Part shown: piece by piece, positions 8,524-17,952 of the stretch | Layout of the letters: every line of letters starts with the position of its first letter | Position numbering within the stretch: position 1 is the first letter of the stretch | NCBI RefSeq assembly: GCF_000695255.1 | Contig: NZ_JMIB01000032.1 | Location: 101,300 to 165,299 of the forward strand | Direction: 5' to 3' | DNA: 64,000 nt | Source: Photobacterium galatheae | GTDB taxonomy: Bacteria; Pseudomonadota; Gammaproteobacteria; Enterobacterales; Vibrionaceae | Notes under the pieces: model-generated | Seen by the model: only the letters and a program-made list of their open reading frames with translations | Told to the model about the DNA's origin: nothing | The model's database searches: none | Translations under genes and position numbers: made by a program

Positions 8524-9834
8524 TTGAAAGACACACTCAAAGTTTCAGATATCTTGGCGATTGGTTTTATGACCTTCGCGTTTTTCCTGGGGGCTGGGAA
8601 TATCATTTTCCCACCACAAGCCGGTCTGAGTGCAGGTGAGAACCTGTTGCCAGCGATGCTCGGCTTCCTGTCGACCGCTGTGGGGCTGCCGCTGATCGGG
8701 ATTGTTGCTGTCGCTGTTGCCGGTGGGGGCTGGAAAGGTCTGACCCGCGATTTGCCGCCATTTATCGCGACCCTGATGGCCGTCCTGATTTTCATCATTA
8801 TTGGCCCTGCATTTGCTGCGCCGCGTACCGGTCTGGTCGCGTACGAAATGGCAGTGAAACCTTTTATCGAAGATGCCGGACAAACCAGCCTGACCATTTT
8901 TTCTGTTGTCTTTTTTGCGCTGGCCCTGTTCTTTGCCTGGTCTCGTGGCAAGCTGATTGATTCGATTGGTAAACTGCTGACTCCAGCACTGTTTGCTGTA
9001 CTGGCCATTCTGGCGGTGGCGGTCTTTTTGAATCCGCAAAGTGAGATCCTGACAGCGCAGGGTGATTACGCAAACATGGCGTTCACCAAAGGCTTCTTGG
9101 AAGGCTATAACACCATGGATACCTTTGCTGCGCTGATGTTCGGGATGCTGATTGTGGATGTGATCCGCAAGAAAGGCATCAAGGATGAGAAAGCGACCTG
9201 CAAATACCTGATGATGGCTGGTGTGATTGCCGCTGCTGGTTTGGCATTCGTTTATATTTCTCTGTTCTATCTGGGCGCGACCAGTGCTGCTGTCGCTGAA
9301 GGTGCAGCCAATGGCGGTGCGATTCTGGCCGGTTATGTGCTGGCACTGTTCGGTCCTGTGGGTCAGTACATTCTGTCTGCCATTGTGATGCTGGCGTGTC
9401 TGACCACGGCAATTGGCCTGATCAGTGCTTGTGCCGACTACTTCAGCTCGCTGACCCGTCTGTCTTATGAGGTATGGGCCGTCATTCTTGCTGTGATCTG
9501 TGGTGTGGTTGCGAATGTGGGTCTGAATCAGCTGATTAGCCTGTCAGTCCCAGTTCTGTTTGCACTGTATCCTGTGGCCGTTGCTTTGGTGATGCTGACT
9601 TTTGTGCGCCGTTTTCTGCCGAATCCGCGTCTGGCGTACCGTGTGGTGCTGCTGGTCTCTCTGGTATTCAGCATGATTGATGCGGCAAAAGTTATGGAAC
9701 TGGATGTATCTTTCCTGAATTTCCTGCCATTGTTTGAGTACGGTATGGCGTGGACAATGCCAACGTTGCTGGCGCTGGTGGTGACGCGTTTTATCCGTGC
9801 AGATATCTGCGAGCCGGAAGCACAACAGGCTTAA
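8524..9834 (+). CDS. brnQ: Branched-chain amino acid transporter BrnQ (LIVCS family)
   Basis: 436-residue inner-membrane carrier with 12 predicted hydrophobic segments that imports Leu/Ile/Val with a cation. The N-terminal block AFFLGAGNIIFPPQAGLSAG is the LIVCS signature. Translation starts at TTG 8524, preceded by GGAAGGTG at the right distance; the first in-frame ATG would cut into the first membrane segment, so the TTG is required. A strong terminator follows directly. Confidence 0.95.
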   Translation: MKDTLKVSDILAIGFMTFAFFLGAGNIIFPPQAGLSAGENLLPAMLGFLSTAVGLPLIGIVAVAVAGGGWKGLTRDLPPFIATLMAVLIFIIIGPAFAAPRTGLVAYEMAVKPFIEDAGQTSLTIFSVVFFALALFFAWSRGKLIDSIGKLLTPALFAVLAILAVAVFLNPQSEILTAQGDYANMAFTKGFLEGYNTMDTFAALMFGMLIVDVIRKKGIKDEKATCKYLMMAGVIAAAGLAFVYISLFYLGATSAAVAEGAANGGAILAGYVLALFGPVGQYILSAIVMLACLTTAIGLISACADYFSSLTRLSYEVWAVILAVICGVVANVGLNQLISLSVPVLFALYPVAVALVMLTFVRRFLPNPRLAYRVVLLVSLVFSMIDAAKVMELDVSFLNFLPLFEYGMAWTMPTLLALVVTRFIRADICEPEAQQA

Positions 9835-9847
9835 ATGCTGTTCCCTG

Positions 9848-9884
9848 AAAAAACGCCCCGCATTTTTGTGCGGGGCGTTTTTGT
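9848..9884. terminator. Bidirectional terminator brnQ/fldB
   Basis: AACGCCCCGCA (9852-9862)/TGCGGGGCGTT (9869-9879), with flanking A and T runs. Confidence 0.9.
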
Positions 9885-9909
9885 TGGTGATGCCTTATTG
9901 GATGATGCC

Positions 9910-10428
9910 TTAAAGGGAATCACCGTATTCTGTCAGCACCTGCTCGCACCATTGCTGTATGCGCTCATCACTGAAGTCATACTGACTGTCTTCATCCAGC
10001 GCCAGACCGACAAACAGAGACTTGTCTTCGGTCAGCGCTTTAGAGGCTTCAAAGTTGTACCCTTGATTTGGCCAGTAGCCAACAAACTGAGCGCCGGTAG
10101 GCAGCAGTTTGTCGTGTAGCATGCCCATGGCATCCAGATACCATTCTGTGTAGCCTTCCTGATCGCCCAGCCCGAACAGGGCAATGGTTTTTCCGGTCAG
10201 CGTCAGGCCGTCAAGCTGTTCCCAAACGGCTTCCCAGTCTTCCTGTAGTTCGCCGAAATCCCAGGTTGAGATCCCCAGGATCAGCAAATCATATTGATTC
10301 ATGTCGCTGAGATTGGTGTCTTTAATATTGTGCAGATCCACCAGATCTTCGCCGATGCAATCGCGGATTTTTTCTGCGGTCATTTCGGTATAGCAGGTGG
10401 TCGAGCCGTAAAACAGGCCGATTTTCAT
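9910..10428 (-). CDS. fldB: Flavodoxin FldB
   Basis: 172-residue FMN-binding electron carrier. The phosphate loop is [12 protein letters not shown] at the N-terminus, with [14 protein letters not shown] and [16 protein letters not shown] forming the isoalloxazine-binding loops; the protein is very acidic. FldB rather than FldA is indicated by its position divergent from xerD, exactly as in E. coli. Cytoplasmic. Divergent promoters must lie in the 162-bp gap. Confidence 0.95.
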   Translation of the reverse strand: MKIGLFYGSTTCYTEMTAEKIRDCIGEDLVDLHNIKDTNLSDMNQYDLLILGISTWDFGELQEDWEAVWEQLDGLTLTGKTIALFGLGDQEGYTEWYLDAMGMLHDKLLPTGAQFVGYWPNQGYNFEASKALTEDKSLFVGLALDEDSQYDFSDERIQQWCEQVLTEYGDSL

Positions 10429-10590
10429 ACTGATAATTCCTGGGGTGGCAACAAATTTTCGCTGATTTTACCCTCTCAGACGCTTCGGTGCACCCTTCCT
10501 GACGACCCGGCTAGTTACATTGCCGGCGAAATTCAGTACTATGCTTCAAAGTACTGTATTTATATCCAGATGTTTTAGGAGCGGTGTGAC

Positions 10591-11493
10591 GTGGACAATA
10601 ACAATGACATCACCCTGATCGAACGCTTTTTAGATGCGATGTGGATGGAGCGGGGGCTGTCGGAAAACACCTTGTCTTCCTACCGGAACGATTTGATGAA
10701 ACTACAGCATTGGCTGGCTGAACGCAGCCAGGGCTTGCTGACGTTGCAATCGAGCGACTTGCAGAACTACCAGCAATGGTTGTTTGATGAAGACTTCAAA
10801 CAAAGCTCACGGGCCAGGATGACCTCAGCGCTACGCAGACTGTTCCAGTATCTGAACCGGGAGAAGCTACGCGATGATGATCCGAGTGCGCTGCTGCATA
10901 GTCCGCGTCTTCCGCAGCGTCTGCCGAAAGATATCACGGAAGCACAGGTCAGTGACCTGCTGAATGCGCCGGATGTCAACGATCCGCTGGAGCTGCGCGA
11001 TAAAGCCATGCTGGAATTGTTGTATGCGACGGGCCTGCGTGTCACCGAACTGGTCAGCCTGAGAATGGATAATGTCAGCCTGCGTCAGGGCGTTGTCAGG
11101 GTAACTGGTAAGGGGGACAAAGAGCGGCTGGTACCGATGGGAGAAGAGGCGCTGGAATGGATTGAAACCTTCCTGAGTCATGGGCGTCCGCAACTGCTGG
11201 GCGAGGTGAGTTCCGATGTGTTGTTTCCCAGTAAACGCGCGCGGCAGATGACCCGTCAGACGTTCTGGCACCGAATCAAACGTTATGCGGTCATCGCCGG
11301 GATTGATGCGGATAGCTTGTCGCCACACGTGATGCGACACGCTTTTGCAACCCATCTGCTCAATTATGGTGCCGACTTGCGTGTTGTCCAGATGCTGCTG
11401 GGACACAGTGATTTATCGACCACTCAGATCTATACTCACGTTGCCACAGAACGCCTGAAACAGCTGCATCAGGAGCATCATCCCCGGGCATGA
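10591..11493 (+). CDS. xerD: Site-specific tyrosine recombinase XerD
   Basis: 300-residue tyrosine recombinase that resolves chromosome dimers at dif with XerC and FtsK. It has an N-terminal SAM-like core-binding domain (about 1-110) and a catalytic domain with Arg150, Lys174, HVMRH (His246, Arg249), His272 and the nucleophile Tyr281 in STTQIYTHV. Starts at GTG 10591 with AGGAG 8 nt upstream. First gene of the xerD-dsbC-recJ series. Confidence 0.97.
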   Translation: MDNNNDITLIERFLDAMWMERGLSENTLSSYRNDLMKLQHWLAERSQGLLTLQSSDLQNYQQWLFDEDFKQSSRARMTSALRRLFQYLNREKLRDDDPSALLHSPRLPQRLPKDITEAQVSDLLNAPDVNDPLELRDKAMLELLYATGLRVTELVSLRMDNVSLRQGVVRVTGKGDKERLVPMGEEALEWIETFLSHGRPQLLGEVSSDVLFPSKRARQMTRQTFWHRIKRYAVIAGIDADSLSPHVMRHAFATHLLNYGADLRVVQMLLGHSDLSTTQIYTHVATERLKQLHQEHHPRA

Positions 11494-11715
11494 GACTCAG
11501 CCGATTTGGCGTGTTTGCACGCCAGTGACCTGAAAATTGATGCAGGTTGTTCCAGATAAATAGACCATACTGTGAACTGGGGCTGAGATCCCAATCATGT
11601 TCAGTGAAAGTCAGCTGAATATGAAATGACTTGCCTTTTGGCGCTGAACTTTGAAAGATGGGCGGACTCTAAAGGTCCGTACCTTTATCACCCACGTTTT
11701 GTTAAGGATGTTTTC

Positions 11716-12438
11716 ATGCCATTTTCCTGCCGTCCCCTGCTTGTTGCGCTGGCTGCGTTCACGGCTTTTTCTGCCAGTGCAGAGCCGAATGCTCGTGCTA
11801 TTGAGGCCACGCTGTCCCCGCTGGGTCTTACTGCTGCATCCGTGAAGCCATCACCGATCCAGGGGATGAGTGAAGTGGTGACCGAGCGCGGTATTATCTA
11901 TATGTCTGACGATGGTCAGTACTTTCTGGCGGGTCATTTGTATCAGTCGGTGAATGGTGAGCCTGTGAATCTGACTGAACAGAAACTGGCGTCCATCAAT
12001 AAAGACAAGCTCAAAAACATGACAGGCGAGATGATTGTCTATCCGGCCAAAGACGAAAAATATGTCGTCACCGTGTTTACCGATACCAGTTGTGGTTATT
12101 GTCGCAAACTGCACAGTGAGATGCAGGCCTACAATGATGCCGGAATTACCATCCGTTATCTGGCGTTCCCGCGCGGCGGTGAGCGTTCGCAGAACTTTGA
12201 CGAGATGAGCGCTATCTGGGCAGCCAAAGATCGTGTGAAAGCGATGGATGAAGCCAAAAAAGGAAAACTGGATATCGAACAAAGCCCGCACAATGATGCG
12301 CTGGTGATGAAGCATTACCAGTTGGGTGTGGCGATGGGTGTGTCAGGCACACCTGCTCTGGTGCTGGAAGACGGCACCATGCTGCCGGGTTATCAGCCAG
12401 CCAGCCGACTATTGCAGTTCCTCAACAGCCGCAGTTAA
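11716..12438 (+). CDS. dsbC: Periplasmic disulfide isomerase DsbC
   Basis: 240-residue precursor of the homodimeric periplasmic thiol:disulfide isomerase, kept reduced by DsbD. It has a signal peptide ending around ASA-EP (residue 22), an N-terminal dimerisation domain, and a thioredoxin-fold domain with the CGYC active site at 126-129. The start at 11716 has AAGGA upstream and places the signal peptide correctly; longer in-frame readings begin before the promoter-proximal region. Followed by recJ, as in E. coli. Confidence 0.95.
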   Translation: MPFSCRPLLVALAAFTAFSASAEPNARAIEATLSPLGLTAASVKPSPIQGMSEVVTERGIIYMSDDGQYFLAGHLYQSVNGEPVNLTEQKLASINKDKLKNMTGEMIVYPAKDEKYVVTVFTDTSCGYCRKLHSEMQAYNDAGITIRYLAFPRGGERSQNFDEMSAIWAAKDRVKAMDEAKKGKLDIEQSPHNDALVMKHYQLGVAMGVSGTPALVLEDGTMLPGYQPASRLLQFLNSRS

Positions 12439-12622
12439 TGCCCTGAAGTCAGAAATTCACAGCCCGCAGATTGATGCGGGCTGTTGTTTATTTCGCCTTA
12501 CCAAAGGATATAAAACTGTGAATCAGCGACCCGACGGTTCATACCCGGGTACACGCCATGGCCGTTTTTTGATATAACAGCTCTCCATCATTTCAGCCTG
12601 CAACACACCAACAAGAATTTGC

Positions 12623-14350
12623 ATGAAAATCGAAATCAAGCGTCGCCCCGAAGCAGACACCTCAGGCTTTTCATCTGCGGTTCATCCGCTGTTAAAGCGT
12701 ATTTATGCCAGCCGTGGCCTGCGGACAGACACGGATTTAGAACGCGGTGCCCGAGGGCTGCACAGTTATGATCAACTCAATGGGATCGACGCTGCAGTCC
12801 GATTGCTTGTTCAGGCATTGCGGGAACATCAGCGGATTATCATTGTAGGAGACTTCGATGCCGATGGGGCAACCAGTTCGGCTTTGTCGGTGCTGGCCCT
12901 GCGTCAGTTGGGATGCCGCAATGTCGATTATCTGGTGCCGAATCGCTTTGATGACGGTTATGGCCTGAGTCCGGAAGTTGTGGCGCAGGCCGAGGCCCGC
13001 GGCGCCGAAATGATTATGACGGTCGATAATGGCGTGTCTTCCGTGGCAGGTGTTGCGGCTGCGAAAGAGAAGGGCATTCAGGTGCTGGTGACCGATCACC
13101 ATTTGCCGGGTGAGGTGTTGCCGGCTGCGGATGCGATTGTGAATCCGAACCTGCATCAGTGTGATTTTCCATCTAAGGCGTTGTGTGGTGTTGGTGTGGC
13201 ATTTTATCTGATGCTGGCGCTGCGTGCAGAACTGCGCCGACTGAACTGGTTTACTGAGCAGGGGATTCCGGAACCCAATCTGGCCGGGTTATTAGATCTG
13301 GTTGCACTGGGAACGGTAGCCGATGTGGTGGCATTGGACGGTAACAACCGGATTCTGGTGCATCAGGGGTTGCAGCGGATCCGCGCGGGTCAGTGTCGTC
13401 CGGGCATTCGAGCCCTGATTGAAGTGGCGAACCGCGATGCTTCCCGTTTGGTTGCGAGCGATCTGGGGTTTGCACTTGGCCCACGAATAAATGCTGCAGG
13501 CCGTTTGGATGATATGTCATTCGGGGTCGAACTCTTGCTTTGTGAAGATATGCAAGCGGCGCGACAGATGGCGGTTGAGCTGGATGGCTTGAACCAGACC
13601 CGGAAAGAAATTGAACAGGGCATGAAAGAAGAAGCGCTGGCGATTTGTGAACGGCTTCAATTCAATCAGAAAGACATGCCTTATGGTTTGGCGCTGTATC
13701 AGGCGGACTGGCATCAGGGCGTCATTGGCATTCTGGCTTCGCGGATCAAAGAATTGTATCACCGCCCGGTGATTGCGTTTGCGTCGGCGGGGGAAGGGGA
13801 AATGAAGGGGTCTTGTCGTTCCATTCCCGGCTTACACATGCGGGATGTGCTGGATCGGATCGACACGCGCCATCCGGGGATGATCCTGAAATTTGGTGGC
13901 CATGCGATGGCCGCGGGACTGACGCTGAAAACAGCGCAGTTTGAGGCCTTCAACGCTGCTTTTGATCAGGCCGTTCGTGAGGAACTGGATGAATCTGCCC
14001 TGCGCGGGGTTTTGCTGACCGATGGCGAACTGGCAGCACGGGAGATGAACTTAGAGACCGCGGAACTGCTGCGTGGTGCTGGCCCCTGGGGTCAGCAATT
14101 TCCGGAGCCCAGCTTTGATGGTCGTTTCCGTTTATTGCAGCAGCGTCTGGTCGGCAGTAAACATCTGAAAATGATTCTGGAACCAGTAGGTGGCGGCAGC
14201 ATGATTGATGCGATTGCCTTTAACATTGATGTTCGGCGTTGGCCGGATGCATCGGTACAGCAGGTGGATCTGGTCTATCGTCTGGATGTGAATGAATTTC
14301 GGGGTAATCGCAGTGTTCAGCTGATGGTTGAGCACCTGGAAGCCGTATAA
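12623..14350 (+). CDS. recJ: Single-stranded-DNA exonuclease RecJ
   Basis: 575-residue 5'-3' ssDNA exonuclease of the DHH superfamily, used in RecF-pathway recombination, mismatch repair and base excision repair. Metal-binding motifs are visible: GDFDADGATSS, DNGVSS and TDHHLPG in the DHH domain, then the DHHA1 motif GGHAMAAG around residue 430. An OB-fold DNA-binding segment ends the protein. Starts at ATG 12623, with a weak ribosome binding site. Confidence 0.97.
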   Translation: MKIEIKRRPEADTSGFSSAVHPLLKRIYASRGLRTDTDLERGARGLHSYDQLNGIDAAVRLLVQALREHQRIIIVGDFDADGATSSALSVLALRQLGCRNVDYLVPNRFDDGYGLSPEVVAQAEARGAEMIMTVDNGVSSVAGVAAAKEKGIQVLVTDHHLPGEVLPAADAIVNPNLHQCDFPSKALCGVGVAFYLMLALRAELRRLNWFTEQGIPEPNLAGLLDLVALGTVADVVALDGNNRILVHQGLQRIRAGQCRPGIRALIEVANRDASRLVASDLGFALGPRINAAGRLDDMSFGVELLLCEDMQAARQMAVELDGLNQTRKEIEQGMKEEALAICERLQFNQKDMPYGLALYQADWHQGVIGILASRIKELYHRPVIAFASAGEGEMKGSCRSIPGLHMRDVLDRIDTRHPGMILKFGGHAMAAGLTLKTAQFEAFNAAFDQAVREELDESALRGVLLTDGELAAREMNLETAELLRGAGPWGQQFPEPSFDGRFRLLQQRLVGSKHLKMILEPVGGGSMIDAIAFNIDVRRWPDASVQQVDLVYRLDVNEFRGNRSVQLMVEHLEAV

Positions 14351-14361
14351 ATTTTTTCAAG

Positions 14362-14384
14362 CGGAGCCCCTGGCTCCGTTTTCA
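14362..14384 (+). terminator. Terminator after recJ
   Basis: CGGAGCC (14362-14368), loop CCT, GGCTCCG (14372-14378), then TTTTC. It separates recJ from prfB. Confidence 0.75.
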
Positions 14385-14525
14385 TTTGTGCTGTCCTGAA
14401 TTTTCGCCTGTCAATCCTGAAGGGGAAATGATGGATAAGTTTTGTGATCCCCTGTTTATTCTTGCCGCAATTCGCTAAAATCCCCGGTTGAGTCCGTTTC
14501 GGCGAAAAGGCTAAGAAGAGTGGCA

Positions 14526-15624
14526 ATGTTCGAAGTTAATCCAATTAAAAACCGTCTTGAGGATGTGTCTGCACGAACAGACATCCTTAGGGGGTATCTT
14601 TGACTACGATGCGAAGAAAGAGCGTCTTGAAGAAGTCAATGCAGAATTAGAACAACCTGATGTATGGAATGAGCCAGAGCGTGCTCAGGCATTAGGGAAA
14701 GAGCGTGCAGCGCTGGAAGCGGTGGTTGAAACCATCGATCAGCTGGATCAGGGCGTGGAAGACGTCGAAGGTCTGCTGGAGCTGGCGGTTGAAGAGAACG
14801 ATCAGGAAACCTTTGACGAAATTGGTCCTGAGCTGGATGAGCTGGTCAATAAACTGGAACAGCTTGAATTCCGCCGGATGTTCGCTGGCGATCACGATTC
14901 GTCGGACTGCTACGTTGACCTGCAGGCCGGTTCTGGCGGTACAGAAGCGCAGGACTGGACGTCAATGATGCTGCGCATGTATCTGCGCTGGGCAGAAGCG
15001 AAGGGCTTCAAGACAGAAGTGATTGAAGTTTCTGAAGGTGATGTTGCGGGTCTGAAATCGGCAACTGTGAAAATCAGCGGTGAATATGCTTACGGCTGGC
15101 TGCGTACCGAAACCGGTGTCCACCGTCTGGTTCGTAAGTCACCGTTTGACTCAGGCGGCCGTCGTCATACCTCTTTTGCGTCTGCTTTCGTGTATCCGGA
15201 AGTGGATGACAATATTGATATCGATATTAATCCATCCGATCTGCGTATCGACGTTTACCGTGCGTCCGGTGCGGGTGGTCAGCACGTTAACACCACAGAA
15301 TCAGCGGTACGGATTACGCACGTTCCAACCAATACTGTGGTTCAGTGCCAGAACGACCGTTCCCAGCATAAGAACAAAGATCAGGCGATGAAACAGCTGA
15401 AAGCGAAGCTGTTTGAACTGGAAATGCAGAAGCAGAACGCCGAAAAACAGGCGAATGAAGATGCGAAGTCTGATATCGGTTGGGGAAGCCAGATCCGCTC
15501 TTACGTGCTGGATGATTCCCGAATCAAAGATCTGCGTACCGGTGTCGAAAACCGCAACACCCAGGCGGTGTTGGATGGCGATCTGGACCGCTTCATTGAA
15601 GCAAGCCTGAAATCCGGTCTGTAA
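14526..15624 (+). CDS. prfB: Peptide chain release factor 2 (programmed +1 frameshift)
   Basis: RF2 recognises UGA and UAA stop codons. The gene is read in two frames: 25 codons from ATG 14526 to an in-frame TGA at 14601-14603, then a +1 shift into the frame ending at 15624, giving 365 residues, identical in length to E. coli RF2. After joining, the stop-recognition tripeptide SPF falls at 205-207 and GGQ at 250-252, the canonical positions. Residue 246 is Ala, as in most bacteria, rather than the Thr of E. coli K-12. Followed by lysS 31 nt downstream, same operon. Confidence 0.97.
14588..14604 (+). promoter_or_regulatory. prfB programmed +1 frameshift site
   Basis: The segment has the Shine-Dalgarno-like AGGGGG (14589-14594), then TAT, the slippery CTT and the stop TGA followed by C. 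This is the classic RF2 autoregulatory element: low RF2 favours slippage of the CUU-decoding tRNA and synthesis of more RF2. Confidence 0.97.
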
Positions 15625-15655
15625 TACCGGCCCTGAACTGTTGTTAAGGTTAATC

Positions 15656-17164
15656 ATGACTGAACAAGTACAAGACGAGAACAAACTGATTGCTGAGCGC
15701 CGTGCGAAACTGGAACAGATTCGTCAGGATTGCAGAGCAAACGGCCACCCGAACGATTTTCGCCGCGATAGCCTGGCTGCGGATCTGCAGTCTGCTTTTG
15801 GTGAAAAGACCAAGGAAGAGCTGGAAGAAGCGGGTCACGTGGTTGCCATTGCTGGCCGTATCATGGCCAAACGCGGGCCATTCCTGGCGATTCAGGATGT
15901 GTCCGGCCGTATTCAGGCTTATGCTTCGAAAGACGTACAAAAAGAGCTGAAAGACAAATATTCAGGTCTGGACATCGGCGACATCATTGGTGTGAAAGGT
16001 GTGCTGCACAAGTCTGGTAAAGGCGATCTGTACGTGAATATGGACGCGTATCAGTTGCTGACCAAGGCACTGCGTCCTCTGCCAGAGAAATTCCACGGTC
16101 TGACGGATCAGGAAATGCGTTACCGTCAGCGTTATGTGGATCTGATTGTGAATGAAGAATCCCGCAACACCATGCTGATGCGCTCGAAAGTGGTGAACGC
16201 GATTCGTCAGTTCATGACCACCAAAGGCTTTATGGAAGTCGAAACCCCGATGATGCACGTGATCCCGGGCGGTGCGACTGCACGTCCTTTCATCACGCAT
16301 CACAATGCGCTGGACATCGATATGTACCTGCGTGTTGCGCCTGAGCTGTATCTCAAGCGTCTGGTTGTGGGTGGCTTCGAGCGTGTGTTCGAAATCAACC
16401 GTAACTTCCGTAACGAAGGTCTGTCACCACGCCATAACCCGGAATTCACCATGATGGAATTCTATATGGCATATGCAGACTATCGCGATCTGATGGATCT
16501 GACCGAAGAGATGCTGAGCTCAATTGCGATGGATTTGTGCGGGACGACTGGCCTGCCATACGGTGATGAGACCATTGAGTTCAAAGGTCCGTATCCTCGC
16601 ATGAGCATGCTGGATGCGATTAAGCACTACAACCCGAACAACGAAACGATTCAGGGGCTGACCTACGAGCAGGTTCAGGATCGTGACCTGATGGTGAGCA
16701 TCGCGAAATCGCTGCACATTGAAGTGGAATCGTTCTGGACTTGTGGTCAGCTGCTGGAAGAAATCTTTGGTGAAACGGCTGAGCCGAAACTGCTGCAGCC
16801 AACGTTCATCACTGAATATCCTGCGGATATTTCGCCACTGGCACGTCGTAACGATGAAAACCCGTTCATCACTGATCGCTTTGAGTTCTTTATCGGTGGC
16901 CGTGAAGTTGCAAATGGCTTCTCGGAGCTGAATGATGCGGAAGATCAGGACCAGCGCTTCAAGGCGCAGGTGGATGCGAAAGATGCGGGTGACGATGAAG
17001 CGATGTTCTATGACGCCGACTACATTACGGCGCTGGAGCACGGTCTGCCACCGACGGCGGGTCAGGGGATCGGGATTGACCGTCTGGTCATGCTGTTTAC
17101 CAACAGCCACACCATTCGTGATGTGATTTTGTTCCCGGCGATGCGTCCTCAGCAAAATAACTGA
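15656..17164 (+). CDS. lysS: Lysyl-tRNA synthetase (class II)
   Basis: 502 residues, cytoplasmic; charges tRNA-Lys. It has an N-terminal OB-fold anticodon-binding domain ([13 protein letters not shown]), then class II motif 1 ([15 protein letters not shown]), motif 2 ([20 protein letters not shown]) and motif 3 ([14 protein letters not shown]). ATG at 15656 is chosen because it has AAGGT 5 nt upstream and gives the family N-terminus; the in-frame reading to 15641 adds only five residues. Co-transcribed with prfB. Confidence 0.97.
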   Translation: MTEQVQDENKLIAERRAKLEQIRQDCRANGHPNDFRRDSLAADLQSAFGEKTKEELEEAGHVVAIAGRIMAKRGPFLAIQDVSGRIQAYASKDVQKELKDKYSGLDIGDIIGVKGVLHKSGKGDLYVNMDAYQLLTKALRPLPEKFHGLTDQEMRYRQRYVDLIVNEESRNTMLMRSKVVNAIRQFMTTKGFMEVETPMMHVIPGGATARPFITHHNALDIDMYLRVAPELYLKRLVVGGFERVFEINRNFRNEGLSPRHNPEFTMMEFYMAYADYRDLMDLTEEMLSSIAMDLCGTTGLPYGDETIEFKGPYPRMSMLDAIKHYNPNNETIQGLTYEQVQDRDLMVSIAKSLHIEVESFWTCGQLLEEIFGETAEPKLLQPTFITEYPADISPLARRNDENPFITDRFEFFIGGREVANGFSELNDAEDQDQRFKAQVDAKDAGDDEAMFYDADYITALEHGLPPTAGQGIGIDRLVMLFTNSHTIRDVILFPAMRPQQNN

Positions 17165-17185
17165 CAGACGCGGGTCTGAATCTGA

Positions 17186-17217
17186 GAAAAGCCACTTCTT
17201 CGGAAGTGGTTTTTTTA
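17186..17217 (+). terminator. Terminator after lysS
   Basis: CCACTTC (17192-17198), a TTCG tetraloop and GAAGTGG (17203-17209), followed by eight T. Confidence 0.92.
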
Positions 17218-17361
17218 TGCGTGTGCTGGCAGGTGATTGCCAAAAGGCGGCGGTATATTTCTGTTTTAAGTAACATTTTCTTTCAGCAGCCGTAGCCGTG
17301 ATTATGGGATAAATGTCATAATTCTGCCTTTGTGGTGATGTAACAATGCTTAGGATAAACA

Positions 17362-17769
17362 ATGAAAAAAATAGCATGTTCTGTGTTGGCTGGATTGATG
17401 CTCAGTGGCTGTGCTGCGTTGGAACTAACGCCACCGCCAACAGATTTTTCAGGCGATTTGCCTGAAGCGCTGAAAGAGGAATTTGCCGCGCTGAATGAAC
17501 TGCCGCCAGAAGGGGGGCGTGGTGAAGTCCGTACGTTCCATTTTGACCGCGAACGCTCCCTGTTAACCATTATTCGTCAGCTACGCAGCACGCGCTGGAA
17601 CTGGCAAATGGATCAGTCTAAAGTCAAACCGGCACTGGTGGATGTGGCGTGTGAGAACTTTGGCGAGGCGATTGCGCAGGGGCTTGGGGTACGCTTCTGG
17701 TATACAGGGGCCGGTGGCTTTGTCAGCGAGCCTGTGACCCGTGAAACCTGTGCCGCAAATAAGTCCTGA
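17362..17769 (+). CDS. Putative lipoprotein, unknown function (135 aa)
   Basis: A signal peptide MKKIACSVLAGLML precedes a lipobox LSGC, with lipidated Cys17 followed by Ala and no Asp at +2, suggesting outer-membrane sorting by the usual Lol rule. The mature part is soluble, with two more Cys (VACENF and TRETCAAN), possibly a disulfide. I do not recognise a domain. AGGA lies 7 nt before the ATG and a strong terminator follows, so it is an independent gene. Confidence 0.8.
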   Translation: MKKIACSVLAGLMLSGCAALELTPPPTDFSGDLPEALKEEFAALNELPPEGGRGEVRTFHFDRERSLLTIIRQLRSTRWNWQMDQSKVKPALVDVACENFGEAIAQGLGVRFWYTGAGGFVSEPVTRETCAANKS

Positions 17770-17807
17770 TTTCCTGCACCAGTCCATACTTGATTGAAGA
17801 AAAGCCA

Positions 17808-17848
17808 AAAAATATCACCTGATGTTCAGTCGTAAGGTGATATTTTTG
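17808..17848 (+). terminator. Terminator after the lipoprotein gene
   Basis: A 13-bp stem AAAAATATCACCT (17808-17820)/AGGTGATATTTTT (17835-17847), self-contained with its T run. Confidence 0.85.
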
Positions 17849-17952
17849 TGATGTGAGGTTTTTGTCACATATACTTATGGAATACCGAATTGCATTTTTG
17901 ATAAGAAAAGCATCGCAGTGTTCGTACGGTGTTCGGCAGAATAGGTGATCGA

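Noticed and set aside
14557..15624. prfB as a normal ORF starting at 14557
   Set aside because: That start lies in the second frame before the frameshift site; the true N-terminus is the 25-codon frame from 14526.
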